Shown here piece after piece: positions 1-9,274 of a stretch of 48,262 bases of DNA. Position numbers and translations under genes: made by a program. Numbering within the stretch: the stretch's first letter is position 1; every line of letters starts with the position of its first letter. This DNA comes from Paraflavisolibacter caeni (GTDB lineage Bacteria; Bacteroidota; Bacteroidia; Chitinophagales; Chitinophagaceae), in the NCBI RefSeq assembly GCF_025628885.1, contig NZ_JAOTIF010000036.1:1-48262 (forward strand). Reading direction: 5' to 3'. The notes beneath the pieces are model-generated. The model had not been told where the DNA came from and searched no databases. It saw nothing but the letters and a program-made list of their open reading frames with translations.

Positions 1-1071
1 ATAGCCATTGCCATTAAAACGGGAATATATGATCCTTCCATAACAGGAGTATCCTTGCAAGAGGCTAAAGATAAGACTATCCAATTGGTCCGGTCAGTGG
101 CTTATGATCATAAAGCTAATGGTACTCGTAAGGTTTGGGGGGGCGATTGGCAGGCGGCTCTTTGGGCTTATTTTGCTGGATATTCAGCCTGGCTTTTATG
201 GGACGATTTTTCACCGAAAGATCAAACCAATATCTTACAAATGATTGTTGCAGAAGCAGATCGTTTTCTTTCAACAGTCCCACTTTATTATAAAGACAGT
301 ACAGGGAAAACACTTTTCCCGGGTGATTCTAAAATTGAAGAGGATGCCTGGAATGCTGAATTAATGTACCTGGCAGCGGTAATGTTACCAAGCCATCCCC
401 ATTCAAATAAATGGTTAAATAAGGCTGTTGCATATATGATAGCAGCCACTTCCCTGCCTTCTGATTTGCATAACTCAAAAATTATACATGGACAGCCCGT
501 TAGCAGTTGGGTGCAAGGCTATAATTTAGAGGAACCAGGTATTGTCATCAATCATGGGATCATTCATCCGCTTTACAACGCACTTACTTCGGTGATCAAT
601 GCTCCGATCGTATTTTCATTGGCTGGAAAAGTAACACCAGAAGCAGCACGCTTTAATCTTGATAAAATTTACTATGCGGTAACTGCCCACCGGTTCTCCT
701 CCCCTCCTTATAAAGCTCCGGGCGGTACGATGTACCGGGAAGGAACTGCTGACGTTTATTATCCTGAAGGCTCTGATTGGGGCCTTGGTATTTATGACGC
801 TTTTGCTAACCTGGATATCGCTGCTTTTACCAATGATTGGGATCGTCTTGCGCAAAACCATAAAGGGAAATATTGGGCAAAACTGCATGTTGATAAAGTG
901 CTGGCTCAACAAAAACGTTTTGCTGACAGACATACCTATACCGGTAACGATGAAAACAGTTATCCGGGCAGAGAAGAAGCTATTGCCTCCCGGATGGGAT
1001 CGGCATGGATGACTATCTGGTTAGAGCAACAGGCGCCTGCAGTTTACGATAATCAACCCATTTCTAAATGA
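1..1071 (+). CDS. Unrecognised alpha/alpha-type protein, 5' end outside window
   Basis: The frame is open from base 1, so the gene begins upstream and its signal sequence is not visible; a TTG at 55 is not a convincing start. The visible 356 or so residues are rich in Trp, Tyr and Ala-type helices (WGGDWQAALWAYFAGYSAWL, then EEDAWNAELMYLAAVMLP). This pattern resembles the helical (alpha/alpha) toroid folds of polysaccharide lyases and GH88/GH105 enzymes, but I do not recognise the family. It is followed after 69 bp by a GH105 gene and then a DUF2264 gene on the same strand, so a role in uronate-containing glycan breakdown is an inference from context. The TGA stop may be secondary: a repeat of the same tail at 3846 has TGG at this codon, and the frame here would continue 18 codons to a double TAA. 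Confidence 0.75.
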   Translation: MAIAIKTGIYDPSITGVSLQEAKDKTIQLVRSVAYDHKANGTRKVWGGDWQAALWAYFAGYSAWLLWDDFSPKDQTNILQMIVAEADRFLSTVPLYYKDSTGKTLFPGDSKIEEDAWNAELMYLAAVMLPSHPHSNKWLNKAVAYMIAATSLPSDLHNSKIIHGQPVSSWVQGYNLEEPGIVINHGIIHPLYNALTSVINAPIVFSLAGKVTPEAARFNLDKIYYAVTAHRFSSPPYKAPGGTMYREGTADVYYPEGSDWGLGIYDAFANLDIAAFTNDWDRLAQNHKGKYWAKLHVDKVLAQQKRFADRHTYTGNDENSYPGREEAIASRMGSAWMTIWLEQQAPAVYDNQPISK

Positions 1072-1143
1072 CGGGGAAACCAGGAGGATGCCTGTATGGT
1101 CATAAATGGTATCAATGAAAGAACATAATAAATCAATCTAATG
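1035..1143 (+). repeat. Intact member of a duplicated gene-tail/intergenic repeat
   Basis: Bases 1035-1103 (last codons of the first gene and the bases after its stop) match 3846-3914 at 61 of 69 positions without gaps. Bases 1104-1143, up to the ATG of the GH105 gene, match 3980-4019 at 38 of 40 positions. Both counts were made by eye. Confidence 0.85.
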
Positions 1144-2499
1144 AATAAACAAGTATCATTAATTTTCATTCTCTTTATTGTTTGTACGGCTCATGCCCAA
1201 CTACCGGGATTACGTGCCGACAGTATCTATTATCAAATGAAAAAGGTAGCTGACTGGCAATGGACAAGCTTAGAAACCGAAGGTTGGAAAAATCCGAAAA
1301 AAGATTGGACCAGTGGTGCTATGTATGCAGGCATGATGGCCTGGGGTAAAGTTGCCAATGATGAAACCTATTATAAAAAGCTTATACAGGTAGGAGAAGA
1401 TAATAAATGGCAGATAGGTAAGTATCGCCAATTTGCTGATGATTATTGTGTGGGGCAGCTATATTCCCAGCTTTATACTATTTATAAAGACCCAAAATAT
1501 ATTGAAGATTTTAGGTCTCTTGCAGATAGCATAGTTATATTGCCTCATACAGAGAGCCTCAAATGGGAAAAGGGCATTTATACGCGTGAATGGGCGTGGT
1601 GCGATGCCTTATTTATGGGGCCTCCTGCTTTAGGTTACTTGACTGAAGCTACAGGAGATATGAAGTATTTGGATTGTACATCAAAACTGTGGTGGAAATC
1701 TACCGAGTACCTATATGACAAGGACGAACATTTGTACTATAGAGACAGCCGTTATTTCGATAAAAAAGAGAAAAATGGAGCAAAAGTGTTTTGGAGCCGT
1801 GGTAATGGCTGGGTAATGGGAGGATTAGTGAGGGTATTGTCTGTAATGCCTAATAATCATCCGGATAGAGAGCGTTTTATCCAGCTTTTCAAGGATATGT
1901 CGGCAAAAATAGCCAGCATACAGCAGGCTGATGGTAGTTGGCATGCCAGTTTATTAGATCCGGCTTCTTACCCTATAAAAGAAACCAGTGGTACAGGATT
2001 TTTTTGCTACGCTTTAGCATGGGGTATTAACCAAGGTATTTTACCATATAAAAAATACTTAGCGGTTGTTAACAAAGCATGGAATGCCCTAACGACCTCT
2101 GTACATCCTGATGGGAAACTTGGGTATGTACAGCCTCAGGGGGCTGCTCCTGATAAAGTAAGTTATGATGCTACAGATGTTTATGGAGTAGGGGCATTTT
2201 TATTGGCTGGCTCTGAAATGTTGCGTATGGTCATCGATCAGGAAAAAAACACAGGCATGGTGGAAATTGTTAACGCTACTGCTTCTGAAAAGAACGAAAA
2301 AGTAACAGTGCAATGGGCTTCAATAAGATCCCAAATCAAGAATGCAAAAGCAAAACGTATTGCTGTTGAAGATGCCATCACAGGACAAGCAGTTCCATTC
2401 GAATATGTTTATGACAGCCAAAATAAACCGGTATCAATTGAATTTCAAACATCATTAACTCCCGGCGGAAGTAAGATCTTCAAGATTAAAAAAAGCTAA
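1141..2499 (+). CDS. GH105 unsaturated rhamnogalacturonyl/glucuronyl hydrolase
   Basis: Secreted enzyme of family GH105 (YteR/YesR type). The family removes the unsaturated uronic acid that a polysaccharide lyase leaves at the non-reducing end, by hydrating the double bond. A Sec signal peptide covers residues 1-20 (ends AHAQ). Family motifs are visible: DDYCVGQ at 100-106, WCDALFMGPPAL with the likely catalytic Asp155, a WSRGNGW loop near 218-224, and ETSGTGFF further on. The (alpha/alpha)6 barrel ends near residue 375. About 75 more residues form a beta-rich tail that is not part of the minimal GH105 fold and that I cannot assign. The start is the ATG after an A/T-rich leader, with no Shine-Dalgarno sequence. 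It lies 39 bp upstream of the DUF2264 gene and is probably cotranscribed with it. The lyase that would supply its substrate is not in the window. Confidence 0.9.
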   Translation: MNKQVSLIFILFIVCTAHAQLPGLRADSIYYQMKKVADWQWTSLETEGWKNPKKDWTSGAMYAGMMAWGKVANDETYYKKLIQVGEDNKWQIGKYRQFADDYCVGQLYSQLYTIYKDPKYIEDFRSLADSIVILPHTESLKWEKGIYTREWAWCDALFMGPPALGYLTEATGDMKYLDCTSKLWWKSTEYLYDKDEHLYYRDSRYFDKKEKNGAKVFWSRGNGWVMGGLVRVLSVMPNNHPDRERFIQLFKDMSAKIASIQQADGSWHASLLDPASYPIKETSGTGFFCYALAWGINQGILPYKKYLAVVNKAWNALTTSVHPDGKLGYVQPQGAAPDKVSYDATDVYGVGAFLLAGSEMLRMVIDQEKNTGMVEIVNATASEKNEKVTVQWASIRSQIKNAKAKRIAVEDAITGQAVPFEYVYDSQNKPVSIEFQTSLTPGGSKIFKIKKS

Positions 2500-2538
2500 C
2501 GCGAGTTCAAATTTTTTGTAGTTAATTATTAATGCATT

Positions 2539-3810
2539 ATGGCATCTATAAGAAAAATAAGCCTGGGTGTTTTGATCGGATTGCTTAGTATTAGCAATGT
2601 TGCAGTATATGCCCAAAAAGAGAAAAAAGCTAAATCTGTTGTACCTGCTACCACAACAGGACTTCAGAATCGTGAGTATTGGTGTGATTTGTTGTATAAA
2701 ATAGCCTCGCCTGTAATATTCAATTTGGCGAATAGTACATTAAAACAAAATATGCCAGTAGAAGTGCCTCCGGGACAGAAACAGGACTTTTTTAAAAAGG
2801 TAACCTATTTGGAAGCTGTAGGCCGAACAATGGCAGGAGTAGCTCCGTGGCTGGCATTGCCGGATGATGTTACTAAAGAAGGGAAAATGCGTAAAGAATT
2901 ACGTACAGCCTTGCTAAAGGGCATTGCCAATGCTGTTGATCCTAATAATCCTGATTATTTGAATTTCAGAACAGAGAGCCAGCCAATAGTAGATGCTGCT
3001 TATATGGCTCAGGCCTTTTTAAGAGCTCCCAAAGCACTATGGGAGCCTTTGGATAGCCTTACAAAGAAAAGAATTGCACAAGAGTTTAAAGCCCTTCGTA
3101 CCAGAACCGGTGCGTATAACAATTGGTTATTGTTTGCCGGAATCAACGAAGCTTTTTTAATGACTATTGGAGAGCAGGCGGATCCCGTACGTATTGAATT
3201 TGCTCGCCGTAAAATTTTAGAATGGTATCAGGGTGATGGCTGGTACAGCGATGGTCCGAGTTTAAGTATCGACTATTATAACTCATACGTGATTCACCCA
3301 ATGCTGGTTGACTTTTTCAAAGTATTGACTGATAAAAGAAGGCTTAATGTTGAGGAGTATGATAAGGCGGTGAAGCGTATGGTTCGTTATTCCGAATTTT
3401 CAGAACGCATCATTTCTCCCGAAGGAACTTATCCTCCTATGGGACGTTCAGTTACCTATCGCACTGCAGCATTTCAGGCTTTAGGGCAAGTAGCACTGAT
3501 GGAAAAATTACCGGAACAGATAGAGCCTGCACAGGTACGTTGCGCCCTGACTGCAGTGATGCACCGCATGTACGATCAAGGCCAAAACTTTGATCGTAAT
3601 GGTTGGCTGATATTGGGTTTCTGTGGTTCGCAACCAATGATTGCTGATGGTTATACTTCTACGGGAAGTTTATATATGGCCACCTTAGGCTTTTTACCAT
3701 TAGGCTTGCCCGCAGATAATAAATTCTGGACAGATCCGGCTACTGATTGGACTTCTAAAAAAGCATGGAATGGTCAGCCGTTTAAAAAGGATTATCATGT
3801 TGATTATTAA
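2539..3810 (+). CDS. DUF2264 secreted protein
   Basis: A 423-residue protein with a Sec signal peptide (residues 1-25, ending VYAQ) followed by a full DUF2264 domain. I recognise the family from the central stretch around residues 228-258, which reads WYQGDGWYSDGPSLSIDYYN and then a YVIHPML segment, and from the TYPPMGRSVTYR and CGSQPMIADGYTSTGSLY motifs. DUF2264 proteins are helical toroids often encoded beside GH105, GH88 or polysaccharide lyase genes. The reaction is not established to my knowledge, so involvement in uronide or pectin-like glycan breakdown is an inference from the GH105 neighbour. It is the last gene of the plus-strand operon; a strong terminator follows at 4056. Confidence 0.88.
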   Translation: MASIRKISLGVLIGLLSISNVAVYAQKEKKAKSVVPATTTGLQNREYWCDLLYKIASPVIFNLANSTLKQNMPVEVPPGQKQDFFKKVTYLEAVGRTMAGVAPWLALPDDVTKEGKMRKELRTALLKGIANAVDPNNPDYLNFRTESQPIVDAAYMAQAFLRAPKALWEPLDSLTKKRIAQEFKALRTRTGAYNNWLLFAGINEAFLMTIGEQADPVRIEFARRKILEWYQGDGWYSDGPSLSIDYYNSYVIHPMLVDFFKVLTDKRRLNVEEYDKAVKRMVRYSEFSERIISPEGTYPPMGRSVTYRTAAFQALGQVALMEKLPEQIEPAQVRCALTAVMHRMYDQGQNFDRNGWLILGFCGSQPMIADGYTSTGSLYMATLGFLPLGLPADNKFWTDPATDWTSKKAWNGQPFKKDYHVDY

Positions 3811-3845
3811 TAACAGCTTGGGGACAAGGTGTTTACGATACAGAT

Positions 3846-4019
3846 GCCTGCAGTTTATGATAATAGTCCCATTTCTAAATGGCCGGGAAACCAGGAGGAA
3901 GCCTGTATTGTCATGAAAAAACGGGAGGCAAAGGTGAAAGTTGAAACGTCAAAGGTGAAATAATATACCATCAAATTGCAAATGGTATCAATCAAAGGAC
4001 ATAATAAATCAATCTAATG
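3846..4019 (+). pseudogene. Decayed second copy of the first gene's tail plus spacer
   Basis: This copies the last codons of the first gene and the spacer leading to the GH105 start codon, with a 65-base insertion (3915-3979) between the two matching parts. Read in the first gene's frame it encodes PAVYDNSPISKWPGNQEEAC, where the intact copy has a stop in place of the Trp. The insertion contains two CAAAGGTGAAA repeats and an ATACCAT/ATGGTAT inverted repeat (3965-3971 and 3982-3988). The matching region ends at the ATG where a GH105 gene would start, but no GH105 sequence follows. Most simply, a duplicated gene pair was lost and left only its internal junction. Confidence 0.7.
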
Positions 4020-4055
4020 CATGGAATTAGAGCTGAAGTAATGACAGAGGGTGTT

Positions 4056-4091
4056 AAAAAGAGAAGGGGCTAGAAAGCCCCTTCTCTTTTT
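4056..4091 (+). terminator. Intrinsic terminator of the plus-strand GH105/DUF2264 operon
   Basis: A perfect 16-bp stem (4056-4071 pairs with 4076-4091) around the loop AGAA, with a run of T on the plus side. It shares 28 identical bases with the second hairpin at 4216-4243. Confidence 0.9.
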
Positions 4092-4215
4092 TCAAACTAT
4101 AATTAACACATGAGACGCTATTGTTTTCTCTGTCATTTGCCTTGACGCAAAAGGACCAATAAATCATTTCAGAATTGAAATATGAGGAGGGACTATTATA
4201 ACAAGCCCTGATCAT

Positions 4216-4250
4216 AAAAGAGAAGGGGCTAGAAAGCCCCTTCGTTTTTT
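4216..4250 (-). terminator. Second copy of the terminator hairpin, facing the SusC/SusD operon
   Basis: A 9-bp stem (4222-4230 with 4235-4243) around AGAA. Bases 4216-4243 are identical to 4057-4084. It lies 33 bp past the SusD stop. T-tracts on both flanks let it work in either direction. The bases between the two hairpins (4092-4215) show no gene. Confidence 0.75.
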
Positions 4251-4282
4251 TAATCAATCTAAAATTGCCATATAAGAAAAAA

Positions 4283-6082
4283 TTATTGTAGCGGATCGAA
4301 AGTACCACCCCACTCTTTATTTTGTGGTAATTGGTCTGGTTCTGTTGACATCTGAGCTGGATTCAATGCATTGAACCAATGATTCAGGTCATAATTGTAA
4401 CTATAACCAGCGCCATCCAAATTGCTAACATAAGTAAACTTAAAATTAGCTCTTACCGCAGGCTCCATGATGGTTTGTGTTTTTCCAGGTAACGGAGCTC
4501 CTTCTTTCAAAGTCAAGATCAACAGCTTCCGTGTGCCTTGTGCATTTAACACATCATATCTTTTCCATCTTCTTAAATCACCCAGACGGAAATTTTCATA
4601 TGCTAATTCAACCTGGCGCTCTTTCATAATCGCTGTTCTGAACTCAGCTTGCGTTGAAGCTGTAATACCATAGTTGCCATTTGCACCTGCTATGATATTG
4701 GCACGTTTGCGAATGTCTTTCAACACTTGCAACACTTCAGCACCTTTACCCACTTCATTGGCGCATTCGCCATAGTTCAGGTACAGTTCAGCATAACGCA
4801 TAGGCACCCACCACATTGTATTTCCATTTACACCAGTCGCTGACTGAGGACCTGTTTGCGTTGTATCAATTCTTCTATATCTGAAAGAAGAGTAATTGGT
4901 TGTGGAAGCACCTGCAGGATAAATTACCCGGTTGATATTGGAATCTGTTCTAATTCCTCCATTTTTCATTGCCCAAGCCATCCAATATGTTGACCTGGTG
5001 GTCTCTCCAATAAATATATCCGGTGTGGGATAAACGGTTCCGCCGCTATATATTGTTGCATAAAAGCGATCGTCACGATTGGCATAGAAATCGGTCATGA
5101 ACTGATCGAAGTTTGACGTATCGGAAAGCTGTAAAAAGCTTCCGTCTTTTTTTGGATAAGCCATTAAGAGAGACAACTGAGGCATATTATTATCAGTCGC
5201 ATTATTGGTAAACGGTATTGGTCGCACGTTATTGAAAGGGACATAGCCGTTCGCCTTACTAAAATCATACTGACGCACCATAATCTGCTCTTTGTTCCTA
5301 TTGTACCAAATAGAACGGAAGTTATCCACCAACCCGTTACCGGCAGCAGTAGCGGCATCAACGGCAGCTTTTGTTGCGTTGTAAGCATTTTGCCACCTGG
5401 TCTGATCGTTGTTTGGATTGAACACCGGGCTTGCCCACCACATCAGGATGCGGCCTTTCAAACCTAAAGCGGCCACCTTGGTGATCCTGCCGTAATCAGC
5501 GCCTGTATAGGAACCCGGCAACAGTGATGCTGCACTGTCCAGATCTTTTACCATTTGCGCAATACATTCAGATGTTTTTGCGCGCGGCACCTTTAAGCTA
5601 CTAAAATTGGTAGCATCCTGTGTATGCAAAATCAAAGGCACTCCACCAATTGCATTTACCATATTCCAATATGTCCATGCGCGCCAGAACTTGGCTTCGC
5701 CCTGATAACGGGCATTTACCGCAGGATCCAATACAGTTGCCGGAACTGTGGCTAACTGATCCAAGAAAAAGTTAGATTTATCAATAACGGTATAATTCAT
5801 TGACGTATTCGTCTGATCAACTGATATTATACCTCTTGAAAAAGCTGTCATGCTTGTAGGCGAGTTATATGCCTCGTCGGTGTTGTTGCCACTGGAAAGA
5901 TCCCAACCCGGCATTGCTATACCATAAATGTCAGTCAGGTATGCTTTAATCATATTAGCATCCTTCCATACGTTATCAGGGCTAATTGAGTTTGGATCCT
6001 TGTAATCCAATCCTTTCTTGCAAGCTGATGCCATCGCCAGCAAACAGAGGATGAGTATATATTTATTTGATATTCTTTTCAT
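4283..6082 (-). CDS. SusD/RagB-family glycan-binding lipoprotein (pair 1)
   Basis: Surface lipoprotein that would bind oligosaccharide and act as the lid of the SusC transporter encoded 26 bp upstream. The chosen start is the ATG at 6082; an upstream in-frame GTG at 6100 would put extra residues before the signal. The product is 599 residues with a lipoprotein signal (ILCLLAMASAC, lipid-modified Cys near residue 21) followed by KKGLDYKDPNSIS. Family features are present: the TPR-like helical region with FWRAWTYWNMVNAIGGVPLI, a conserved MRYAELYLNYGECANEVG helix, and the C-terminal RQVELAYENFRLGDLRRWKR segment. There is no accompanying SusE/F-like gene; this operon has only the pair. It ends at the hairpin at 4216-4250. 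Confidence 0.93.
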   Translation of the reverse strand: MKRISNKYILILCLLAMASACKKGLDYKDPNSISPDNVWKDANMIKAYLTDIYGIAMPGWDLSSGNNTDEAYNSPTSMTAFSRGIISVDQTNTSMNYTVIDKSNFFLDQLATVPATVLDPAVNARYQGEAKFWRAWTYWNMVNAIGGVPLILHTQDATNFSSLKVPRAKTSECIAQMVKDLDSAASLLPGSYTGADYGRITKVAALGLKGRILMWWASPVFNPNNDQTRWQNAYNATKAAVDAATAAGNGLVDNFRSIWYNRNKEQIMVRQYDFSKANGYVPFNNVRPIPFTNNATDNNMPQLSLLMAYPKKDGSFLQLSDTSNFDQFMTDFYANRDDRFYATIYSGGTVYPTPDIFIGETTRSTYWMAWAMKNGGIRTDSNINRVIYPAGASTTNYSSFRYRRIDTTQTGPQSATGVNGNTMWWVPMRYAELYLNYGECANEVGKGAEVLQVLKDIRKRANIIAGANGNYGITASTQAEFRTAIMKERQVELAYENFRLGDLRRWKRYDVLNAQGTRKLLILTLKEGAPLPGKTQTIMEPAVRANFKFTYVSNLDGAGYSYNYDLNHWFNALNPAQMSTEPDQLPQNKEWGGTFDPLQ

Positions 6083-6108
6083 AATACACTTTGTTTTCAC
6101 TTGAAATA

Positions 6109-9100
6109 TTAGAAGGAAACATTAAATCCAGCATTAAATGATTTAATGATCGGGAATGCTACGCCATTACCCAATTCAGGATCGTAGTACTTCTTATTGA
6201 ACTTGCTGATCACGAATAAGTTGGCTCCGGATGCATAGAACCTGATGTTTTGAACGCCCAGTTTACTATACAGATTTCTTGGAATGCTGTAACCAAGATT
6301 CAGGAATTTCAAGCGTAAGAAACTGGAATTTGCATACCAGAAATTACTGCCGGCGGTGTTCATACCATATTGAGGGCTATTGTATGCCCAAATTCTACCA
6401 GGTAACGTCGCATTTGGCGTTTCCGGAGTCCAGCTGTCGGTAGCCCAATTTTTCCAAACACGGTTCCAATCTACACCACCAGTCAAATCGCCGTACGATT
6501 TCCATTGTCCTAAACTTCCACTAAAATTAGCCGACAGGCTCAGACCTTTCCACTCAGCTGACAAGTTCCATCCCATAACCAATGGGTTATTTCTATCCTT
6601 AAGAACTGATTGATCCCAGCTATCAATGATACCGTCAGGTTTGCTATTAGGTCCACTCAAATCTTTATATACAAAGTTTCCAGCCTTAGGCACCGATCCA
6701 AATGCTTTATAAGTAGGATTCGCCTGCATGAAAGCATCTACCTCAGCCTGTGATCTTAACATTTTATCAACTGTATAACCAGCGATGTAATTATTATAAC
6801 GACCAGTTCTTCTTTGCCAGTCATAAGTAGGGGCTTCATCTATCGTTTCAAATTTTGCACTACCGAAAGAAGCGACCAGGTTGGTATTGAAATTAACATT
6901 ACCAAATTTATCGTTATAACCTAAGGTAGCCTCATATCCCTGCGCTTTCATTTTACCATAATTTACCGAAGGCAAAGCCGGGCTAAATGTAGGCGGTTTG
7001 GTAAAGTTTCTTGCCCCTAAGATGTCATAGGTATTGGTAGACCAATACTCCAAGGTTGCATTGAAATGTTTTAAGAAATTAACATCAACGCCAATGTTCT
7101 TATTGAGCGATTTTTCCCAAGTAAGATCAGGGTTCACAATCGCACCATATTGAAGACCTGCACTTACATCCGTTGGGTTGCCATACAAAAAGGAAGAGCC
7201 TTGTTGATAGCTTTGCTGCCACTGCCAGCCACCAACAATGTCATTACCTACCAGACCTGCAGAAGCTCTTAATTTCAAATTTTCAATTCCATTAACATTG
7301 AAGAAGTTCTCTTTGGAAACGATCCAACCTACAGAACCTGAAGGGAAGAAACCCCAACGATTTTCAGGAGCAAACTGCATAGAACCATCGTAACGATAAG
7401 TAAAGTTTGCCATGTATTTGCCGGCATAATCATAGAAGAATTGACCGATCCATGATTTACGACCATTTAAATAGTCCGAGTAATTTTTGCTTTTTGAAAC
7501 GCCATCATCTGCTGAATTCGTACTGGTTGACCACCACTGATCATTCAAATAAAAAGGAAATTTACTAACACTGCCAGCCATTCCAGCGCCCTGAGCTTCC
7601 TGTCTTTCATAAGCCAACATTCCACTCACGTGATGTCTTCCAAAAGTGGTGTCGTAATTTAACTGCAGGTTTAATTGCTGATCATTACTCCATGTCATTT
7701 CCTGTGAGAGATATTCATCGCCCAAGTTCTGATTAGAGAACCTGTAGCCAGTAATATCACTATCTTCCAATCCCCATACATAAGGGGTAACTTGTTTCAT
7801 TATAGCTACCTGGTAGTGCTTCACGAAAGTTTTACTCCTGTAATTGGTGTAGGATTTTACAAAATTGGCCTTGGCTTTCAAACCAGCTATAGGTAATTTA
7901 TAAGTACCACTTAATGTAAATACAGGCTTCAGGTTATTGTTATTGCTATAACCACCCAAGCCATTTACTTCAGCTCCCATGTTACCAATCCATCCATAGT
8001 CAACCGGCTTTCCCGATTTAGTGTATAAAGGATAAAAAGGCTGCCATACCAATAGTTTTGCGTAATTACCAGATGCATCGCCTATCCATGTATTTGGGAT
8101 GCCGTATGTAAGGTTGTTATTCACTGTAGCGCCTACAAAAAGCTCAAGGTTATTCGTCAAATTAGCAGTCACATTGGCCCTGAGGTTGTATTTTTTGAAA
8201 TCCAAACCTTTCATAAACCCTTCCTGCTTTACATAAGAGCCGCCCACGAAATATTTAATTTTATCGGAGCCGCCAGAAACACTGAGGTTTTGTGTTCTTG
8301 TGTATGGATCTCTATATATATCGTCCAACATATTAAAGCCATAACCGTAGCCACCACCAAAATCATTTTTATTATAAAAGTCAAAGTCGGATTGTTGCCA
8401 AAGAACGGTTCCACTCACTGAACCATATTGAACATTATACATCCGGCCCAAATCAACAGCGCTGGTCAAGGGCATATTTTTAGTGCGTTTGTCATAACCG
8501 GTGTTGTAGGAATAGCTAAAAGTAGCTTTTCCAGCCTTTCCTCTTTTGGTGGTTACCACCACTACACCACCAGCAGCTCTTGAACCATAAGCTGCCGTAG
8601 TAGCCGCGTCTTTCAGAATTGTAATGTTGTCAATCTCATTAGGGCTTAAGTTGTTAAAATCACCTTGCCCGCTGATCTTGTCATCAATTACAAACAGCAC
8701 GTTTTGTGCATTAAATGAACTTCCAGTTCTAATTGAAATACCTGCAGCCGAACCAGGGATACCGTTAGGAGTACCCACATTTACACCTGCCATTCTACCT
8801 GCCAAGAGGTTGCTTACAGATGTTGTTGGCATTTCCAAATCAACTTCCTTCATTTTCATACTTGCAACAGAACCGGTTAGCAGTTCTTTTTTTACTTTAC
8901 TGTAACCTACTACTACTACATCATCCAGGTCTTTGGTTGCTACATCCAGTTCGATACTGAGCTTAGCGGATTTTACCTGCACTGTAATTGGTTGATAACC
9001 GGTCATTGTGATTGAAAGCCGGCTGTTCAGCGGAACGCTGATCTCGAAATTACCATTGGCATCGGCAGCAATAGCCTTACCGCTACCACCTACTGGTGTA

Positions 9101-9249
9101 ATTGTCACACCACCGAGCGGAGATCTCTGTGCCTTGTCTGTGACAGTACCTTTTACTCTGATTAATTCCTGTGCAAAGGAATTCGTGGCCTGGAATACCA
9201 GGATCAGGAACCCAAGCATCCATAAGAGCAATCGTTTTTGCTTCATCAT
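6109..9249 (-). CDS. SusC/RagA-family TonB-dependent outer-membrane transporter (1)
   Basis: Outer-membrane transporter that imports glycan fragments using TonB energy, in complex with the following SusD protein. The start is taken at the ATG at 9249 (MMKQKRLLLW); the longer frame to 9267 would begin at TTG. The order is: signal peptide 1-27 (ends SFAQ), a carboxypeptidase-regulatory-like beta-sandwich at about 31-105, the DDVVVVGY segment at 109-116, a plug domain, the family signature AAYGSRAAGGVVVVTTKRGK at 219-238, then the 22-strand barrel to the end. The length of 1046 residues is usual. The first 30 residues match those of the second SusC at 26 positions, and the leader upstream is also shared, so the two loci probably arose by duplication although their barrels differ widely. 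Confidence 0.95.
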   Translation of the reverse strand: MMKQKRLLLWMLGFLILVFQATNSFAQELIRVKGTVTDKAQRSPLGGVTITPVGGSGKAIAADANGNFEISVPLNSRLSITMTGYQPITVQVKSAKLSIELDVATKDLDDVVVVGYSKVKKELLTGSVASMKMKEVDLEMPTTSVSNLLAGRMAGVNVGTPNGIPGSAAGISIRTGSSFNAQNVLFVIDDKISGQGDFNNLSPNEIDNITILKDAATTAAYGSRAAGGVVVVTTKRGKAGKATFSYSYNTGYDKRTKNMPLTSAVDLGRMYNVQYGSVSGTVLWQQSDFDFYNKNDFGGGYGYGFNMLDDIYRDPYTRTQNLSVSGGSDKIKYFVGGSYVKQEGFMKGLDFKKYNLRANVTANLTNNLELFVGATVNNNLTYGIPNTWIGDASGNYAKLLVWQPFYPLYTKSGKPVDYGWIGNMGAEVNGLGGYSNNNNLKPVFTLSGTYKLPIAGLKAKANFVKSYTNYRSKTFVKHYQVAIMKQVTPYVWGLEDSDITGYRFSNQNLGDEYLSQEMTWSNDQQLNLQLNYDTTFGRHHVSGMLAYERQEAQGAGMAGSVSKFPFYLNDQWWSTSTNSADDGVSKSKNYSDYLNGRKSWIGQFFYDYAGKYMANFTYRYDGSMQFAPENRWGFFPSGSVGWIVSKENFFNVNGIENLKLRASAGLVGNDIVGGWQWQQSYQQGSSFLYGNPTDVSAGLQYGAIVNPDLTWEKSLNKNIGVDVNFLKHFNATLEYWSTNTYDILGARNFTKPPTFSPALPSVNYGKMKAQGYEATLGYNDKFGNVNFNTNLVASFGSAKFETIDEAPTYDWQRRTGRYNNYIAGYTVDKMLRSQAEVDAFMQANPTYKAFGSVPKAGNFVYKDLSGPNSKPDGIIDSWDQSVLKDRNNPLVMGWNLSAEWKGLSLSANFSGSLGQWKSYGDLTGGVDWNRVWKNWATDSWTPETPNATLPGRIWAYNSPQYGMNTAGSNFWYANSSFLRLKFLNLGYSIPRNLYSKLGVQNIRFYASGANLFVISKFNKKYYDPELGNGVAFPIIKSFNAGFNVSF

Positions 9250-9274
9250 AAATAGTTTAGTGATCAAAAAAAAT

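Noticed and set aside
4054-4308. 84-residue minus-strand frame with a repeated SSPFSF motif
   Set aside because: It reads through both terminator hairpins and into the SusD stop; the repeated motif is the hairpin itself in translation.
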